Program-made: the position numbers and the translations under genes
Shown: positions 61,838-64,000 of the stretch, piece by piece
How the letters are laid out: each line of letters begins with the position of its first letter
How positions within the stretch are numbered: the first letter of the stretch is position 1
Assembly: GCA_900315775.1 (NCBI GenBank)
Contig: ONAJ01000033.1
Location: 1 to 64,000, forward strand
Source: an uncultured Prevotella sp.
Lineage (GTDB): Bacteria; Bacteroidota; Bacteroidia; Bacteroidales; Bacteroidaceae
Direction of reading: 5' to 3'
Length of the DNA stretch: 64,000 nt
Notes under the pieces: model-generated
What the model was told of the DNA's origin: nothing
Seen by the model: only the letters and a program-made list of their open reading frames with translations
The model's database searches: none

Positions 61838-63499
61838 ATGAATCAAATACCAAGTTTTAACGCACTGATTCAGAAAAGCATTATCGACCACTGGGACCTT
61901 GATGCTCTCACTGACTACAAAGGAGCCACACTGCAGTATCACGACGTGGCTCGCAAGATAGAGAAACTGCACATCATGTTCGAGAATAGTGGTGTGAAGA
62001 AAGGCGACAAGATAGCCCTCTGCGGACGCAACAGCGCCAACTGGGCGGTAGCGTTCCTCGCAACACTCACCTACGGAGCAGTAGCAGTACCCATACTCCA
62101 CGAGTTCACCCCCGACCAGGTACACAACATCGTGAACCACAGCGAGGCAAAGCTCCTCTTCGTCGGCGACGTAGTAGCAACAACCATAGACCCCACAAAG
62201 ATGGAAGGTCTCGAGGGAATCATCAACATTCCCGACTACTCGCTGCTGCTGTCAAGAACCGACAAGCTCACCTTCGCCCGCGAGCACCTCAACGAGATGT
62301 TCGGCAGCAAGTACCCCAAGTACTTCCGCAAAGAACACGTCAACTACTACATAGAGCAGAGTCCCGACGAACTGGCACTCATCAACTACACCAGCGGAAC
62401 CACGGGCTTCTCCAAAGGCGTTATGATACCCTATCGTGCCATCTGGAGCAATGCCGACTTCGCCCAGGAAGTACTCGGCAAAGTCATCAAGCCCGGCGAC
62501 AACGTCATCAGCATCCTCCCTATGGCTCACATGTACGGAATGTCGTTCGAGTTCATCTATGAGTTCATCAGCGGCTGTCACGTATATTACCTCACACGTG
62601 TCCCCTCACCCGCCATCATAGCTCAGGCGTTTGCCGACGTCAAGCCCATCATCATCATCGCCGTACCACTCGTCATCGAGAAGATTATCCGCAAGAAGGT
62701 GTTCCCCAAGATTCAGAACAACCGCATGCGTCTCCTCCTCAATATGCCCGTAATATCAAAGAAGGTACGCGAGAAAATCTGCGAACAGGTAGTAGCAGCC
62801 TTCGGAGGCAAGTTCCACGAAGTAATCATCGGTGGTGCCGCCTTCAACCAGGAAGTAGAGCAGTTCCTCTACCGCATCGACTTCCCCTACACCGTAGGCT
62901 ACGGAGCCACAGAGTGCGCCCCCATCATCTGCTACTCAGGCTGGGAAGACTTCATGCCAGGCTCCTGCGGACGCGCCGTGTGCCACATGGAAGTAAAGAT
63001 TGACAGTCCCGACCCCGTACACATCCCCGGCGAGATACTCACCCGCGGACTCAACGTCATGCTCGGATACTACAAGAACGAAGAGGCAACACGTCAGGCA
63101 CTCGATGCCGAAGGATGGTACCACACCGGCGACCTCGGAACAATGGACGCCCAGGGCAACGTCTTCATCAAGGGACGCTCAAAGAATATGCTCCTCGGTG
63201 CCAACGGACAGAACATCTACCCCGAAGAGATAGAAGACAAAGTAAACTCAATGCCTATGGTCGTAGAAAGCATCGTAGTACAGCGCGACGAGAAACTCGT
63301 AGCACTCATCTACCCCGACTACGACGAAGCAAAGAACATGGGACTCGGAAAGACAGACCTCGAAGAAGTAATGGAACAGAACCGACAGGAACTCAACGCC
63401 GTACTCCCAGCATACTGCAAACTCTCCGCAGTAGAACTCTACGAAGAAGAATTCGAGAAAACCCCAAAGAAATCCATCAAACGATTCCTATACAGCTAA
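61838..63499 (+). CDS. AMP-binding long-chain acyl-CoA synthetase (second of tandem pair)
   Basis: A 553-aa paralogue of the preceding gene with the same motif set: YTSGTTGFSKGVM, GYGATECAPI, GWYHTGDLG and GRSKNMLLGANGQNIYPEEIED. The tandem copies share long identical stretches, mostly around active-site motifs, and differ most near residues 195-240 and the C-terminal 60 residues. That points to an old duplication followed by divergence of substrate pocket or regulation. Codon third positions are more C-rich than in most of the window. Confidence 0.9.
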   Translation: MNQIPSFNALIQKSIIDHWDLDALTDYKGATLQYHDVARKIEKLHIMFENSGVKKGDKIALCGRNSANWAVAFLATLTYGAVAVPILHEFTPDQVHNIVNHSEAKLLFVGDVVATTIDPTKMEGLEGIINIPDYSLLLSRTDKLTFAREHLNEMFGSKYPKYFRKEHVNYYIEQSPDELALINYTSGTTGFSKGVMIPYRAIWSNADFAQEVLGKVIKPGDNVISILPMAHMYGMSFEFIYEFISGCHVYYLTRVPSPAIIAQAFADVKPIIIIAVPLVIEKIIRKKVFPKIQNNRMRLLLNMPVISKKVREKICEQVVAAFGGKFHEVIIGGAAFNQEVEQFLYRIDFPYTVGYGATECAPIICYSGWEDFMPGSCGRAVCHMEVKIDSPDPVHIPGEILTRGLNVMLGYYKNEEATRQALDAEGWYHTGDLGTMDAQGNVFIKGRSKNMLLGANGQNIYPEEIEDKVNSMPMVVESIVVQRDEKLVALIYPDYDEAKNMGLGKTDLEEVMEQNRQELNAVLPAYCKLSAVELYEEEFEKTPKKSIKRFLYS

Positions 63500-63537
63500 C
63501 TAAAAAGGGAGTAACGATTGTTACTCCCTTTTTAGTG
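63500..63537. terminator. Bidirectional rho-independent terminator
   Basis: CTAAAAAGGGAGTAAC pairs perfectly with GTTACTCCCTTTTTAG around the loop GATT, giving T runs on both strands. Confidence 0.9.
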
Positions 63538-63573
63538 GCACAAAATTTCTTATATTTTTCAACGCAACTCTTG

Positions 63574-63660
63574 CAAAAAATCTCAAAAAGGTGTATATTT
63601 GCATCGTCAAAAATCTCAAAAAGGTGTAAAATATGGCAGTGCAAAAATCTCAAAAAGGTG
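63574..63660 (+). repeat. Three direct repeats at 33-34-bp pitch upstream of the second DUF4143 ATPase
   Basis: The 14-mer ATCTCAAAAAGGTG, within a longer GCAAAAATCTCAAAAAGGTG match, starts at 63580, 63613 and 63647. The sequence is unrelated to the array at 1570-1658 but copy number and pitch agree. The first repeat sits before the promoter and the other two lie in the transcribed leader. Confidence 0.8.
63594..63602 (+). promoter_or_regulatory. -7 promoter box of the second DUF4143 ATPase gene
   Basis: TATATTTGC lies between repeats 1 and 2 of the array, about 72 nt before the ATG at 63675. Confidence 0.6.
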
Positions 63661-63674
63661 CAAACAACATCATT

Positions 63675-64000
63675 ATGAAGCGTAAAATATATCAGCAACT
63701 CCTTGATTGGAAGGAGAAAAGAAACGGTGAGGTAGCACTACTCGTAGAGGGAGCGCGACGCATCGGAAAAAGCTATATCGTAGAGGAGTTCGCCAAGAAT
63801 GAGTATGAGTCATATATCCTCATCGACTTCAATAAAGCTCCCCAGATGGTCAGAGACTGGTTTGACCTCTATTTGGAAGACCTTGACACGCTTTTTCTCT
63901 ATCTGAGTCAGCACTACAAAGTGAAGCTCCATGAGCGCAAGTCGCTCATCATCCTTGATGAGATACAGCTATGCCCCAGAGCAAGAGCTGCCATCAAGTT
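63675..64000 (+). CDS. AAA+ ATPase, DUF4143-type family, 5' part only
   Basis: The frame starts ATG at 63675 and is open to the window end (108 codons). Walker A is GARRIGKS (residues 26-33) and Walker B is LIILDEIQ (about 91-98), the same spacing as the ATPase at 147-1520. FNKAPQMVRDWFDLYLEDLDTLFLYLS between them is typical of the family. The C-terminal domain is outside the window, so DUF4143 (or a related variant) is inferred. Confidence 0.85.
   Translation, partial: MKRKIYQQLLDWKEKRNGEVALLVEGARRIGKSYIVEEFAKNEYESYILIDFNKAPQMVRDWFDLYLEDLDTLFLYLSQHYKVKLHERKSLIILDEIQLCPRARAAIK

Overview
The window looks like chromosome from a Prevotellaceae member (Bacteroidota; Prevotella/Segatella-like). 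The evidence is the recurring TAnnTTTG(C) -7 promoter boxes in place of E. coli-type promoters, weak or absent Shine-Dalgarno sequences, and many lineage-typical families: TonB-linked outer-membrane proteins, DUF4249, DUF4293, DUF4468, DUF4230, DUF4738, Wzi, a Porin_10-type porin, a BspA-like LRR protein with a type IX secretion-like tail, an RpoZ-like omega subunit, and a tmRNA tag ending in ALAA. It appears to be mostly core chromosome with one polysaccharide locus and one accessory, repeat-rich stretch. I saw no insertion sequence, CRISPR array or rRNA, and recognised no tRNA.

Layout. 1-1790: an AAA/DUF4143 ATPase preceded by three repeats at exact 33-bp pitch. 1791-7650: a cysteine-desulfidase-like enzyme, an SGNH esterase, a TonB-type outer-membrane protein with a small two-TM protein, and a divergent membrane-bound LytTR regulator. 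7671-8067: tmRNA. 8205-24433: exopolysaccharide/capsule locus (export SLBB protein, Wzz, Wzx, Wzy, five glycosyl-transfer-type genes, a heparinase-like lyase, a priming sugar transferase, then Wzi and a lipoprotein on the other strand). 24589-31205: accessory stretch with a Ser/Gly-rich protein, a BspA-like LRR protein, a cysteine-rich secreted protein, a YoeB-type toxin-antitoxin pair and two copies of a ~460-bp structured non-coding element. 31206-35881: dxs, trkA, trkH. 35878-38223: overlapping DUF4738 / ATPase / DUF4435 genes, with the last two resembling the PARIS defence architecture. 38307-45120: DUF4230 pair, alanine-type symporter, DUF4249/TonB pair, lipoprotein. 45256-47228: Cys-rich protein, mscL and a gap gene with an internal deletion and frameshift. 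47301-52241: DUF2520 reductase, nitroreductase, mtaB, a tiny lipoprotein, DUF4293, rpoZ-like, bamD. 52354-63499: uvrB, DUF4468/2-TM/porin group, aminotransferase, LolE-like permease and tandem acyl-CoA synthetases. 63675-end: a second AAA/DUF4143 ATPase, truncated by the window, again preceded by three repeats at ~33-bp pitch.

The strongest candidates for something undescribed are: (1) the three-repeat arrays at ~33-bp pitch before both DUF4143 ATPases, different in sequence but alike in geometry; (2) the duplicated ~460-bp element whose outer blocks are conserved while its central inverted-repeat arms differ and still pair; (3) 20-bp direct repeats bracketing the toxin-antitoxin cassette; (4) period-7 tandem repeats at gene edges and inside one gene; and (5) the ATPase/TOPRIM-like pair at 35878-37669. 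Family names come from recognising motifs by eye; no database search was run.
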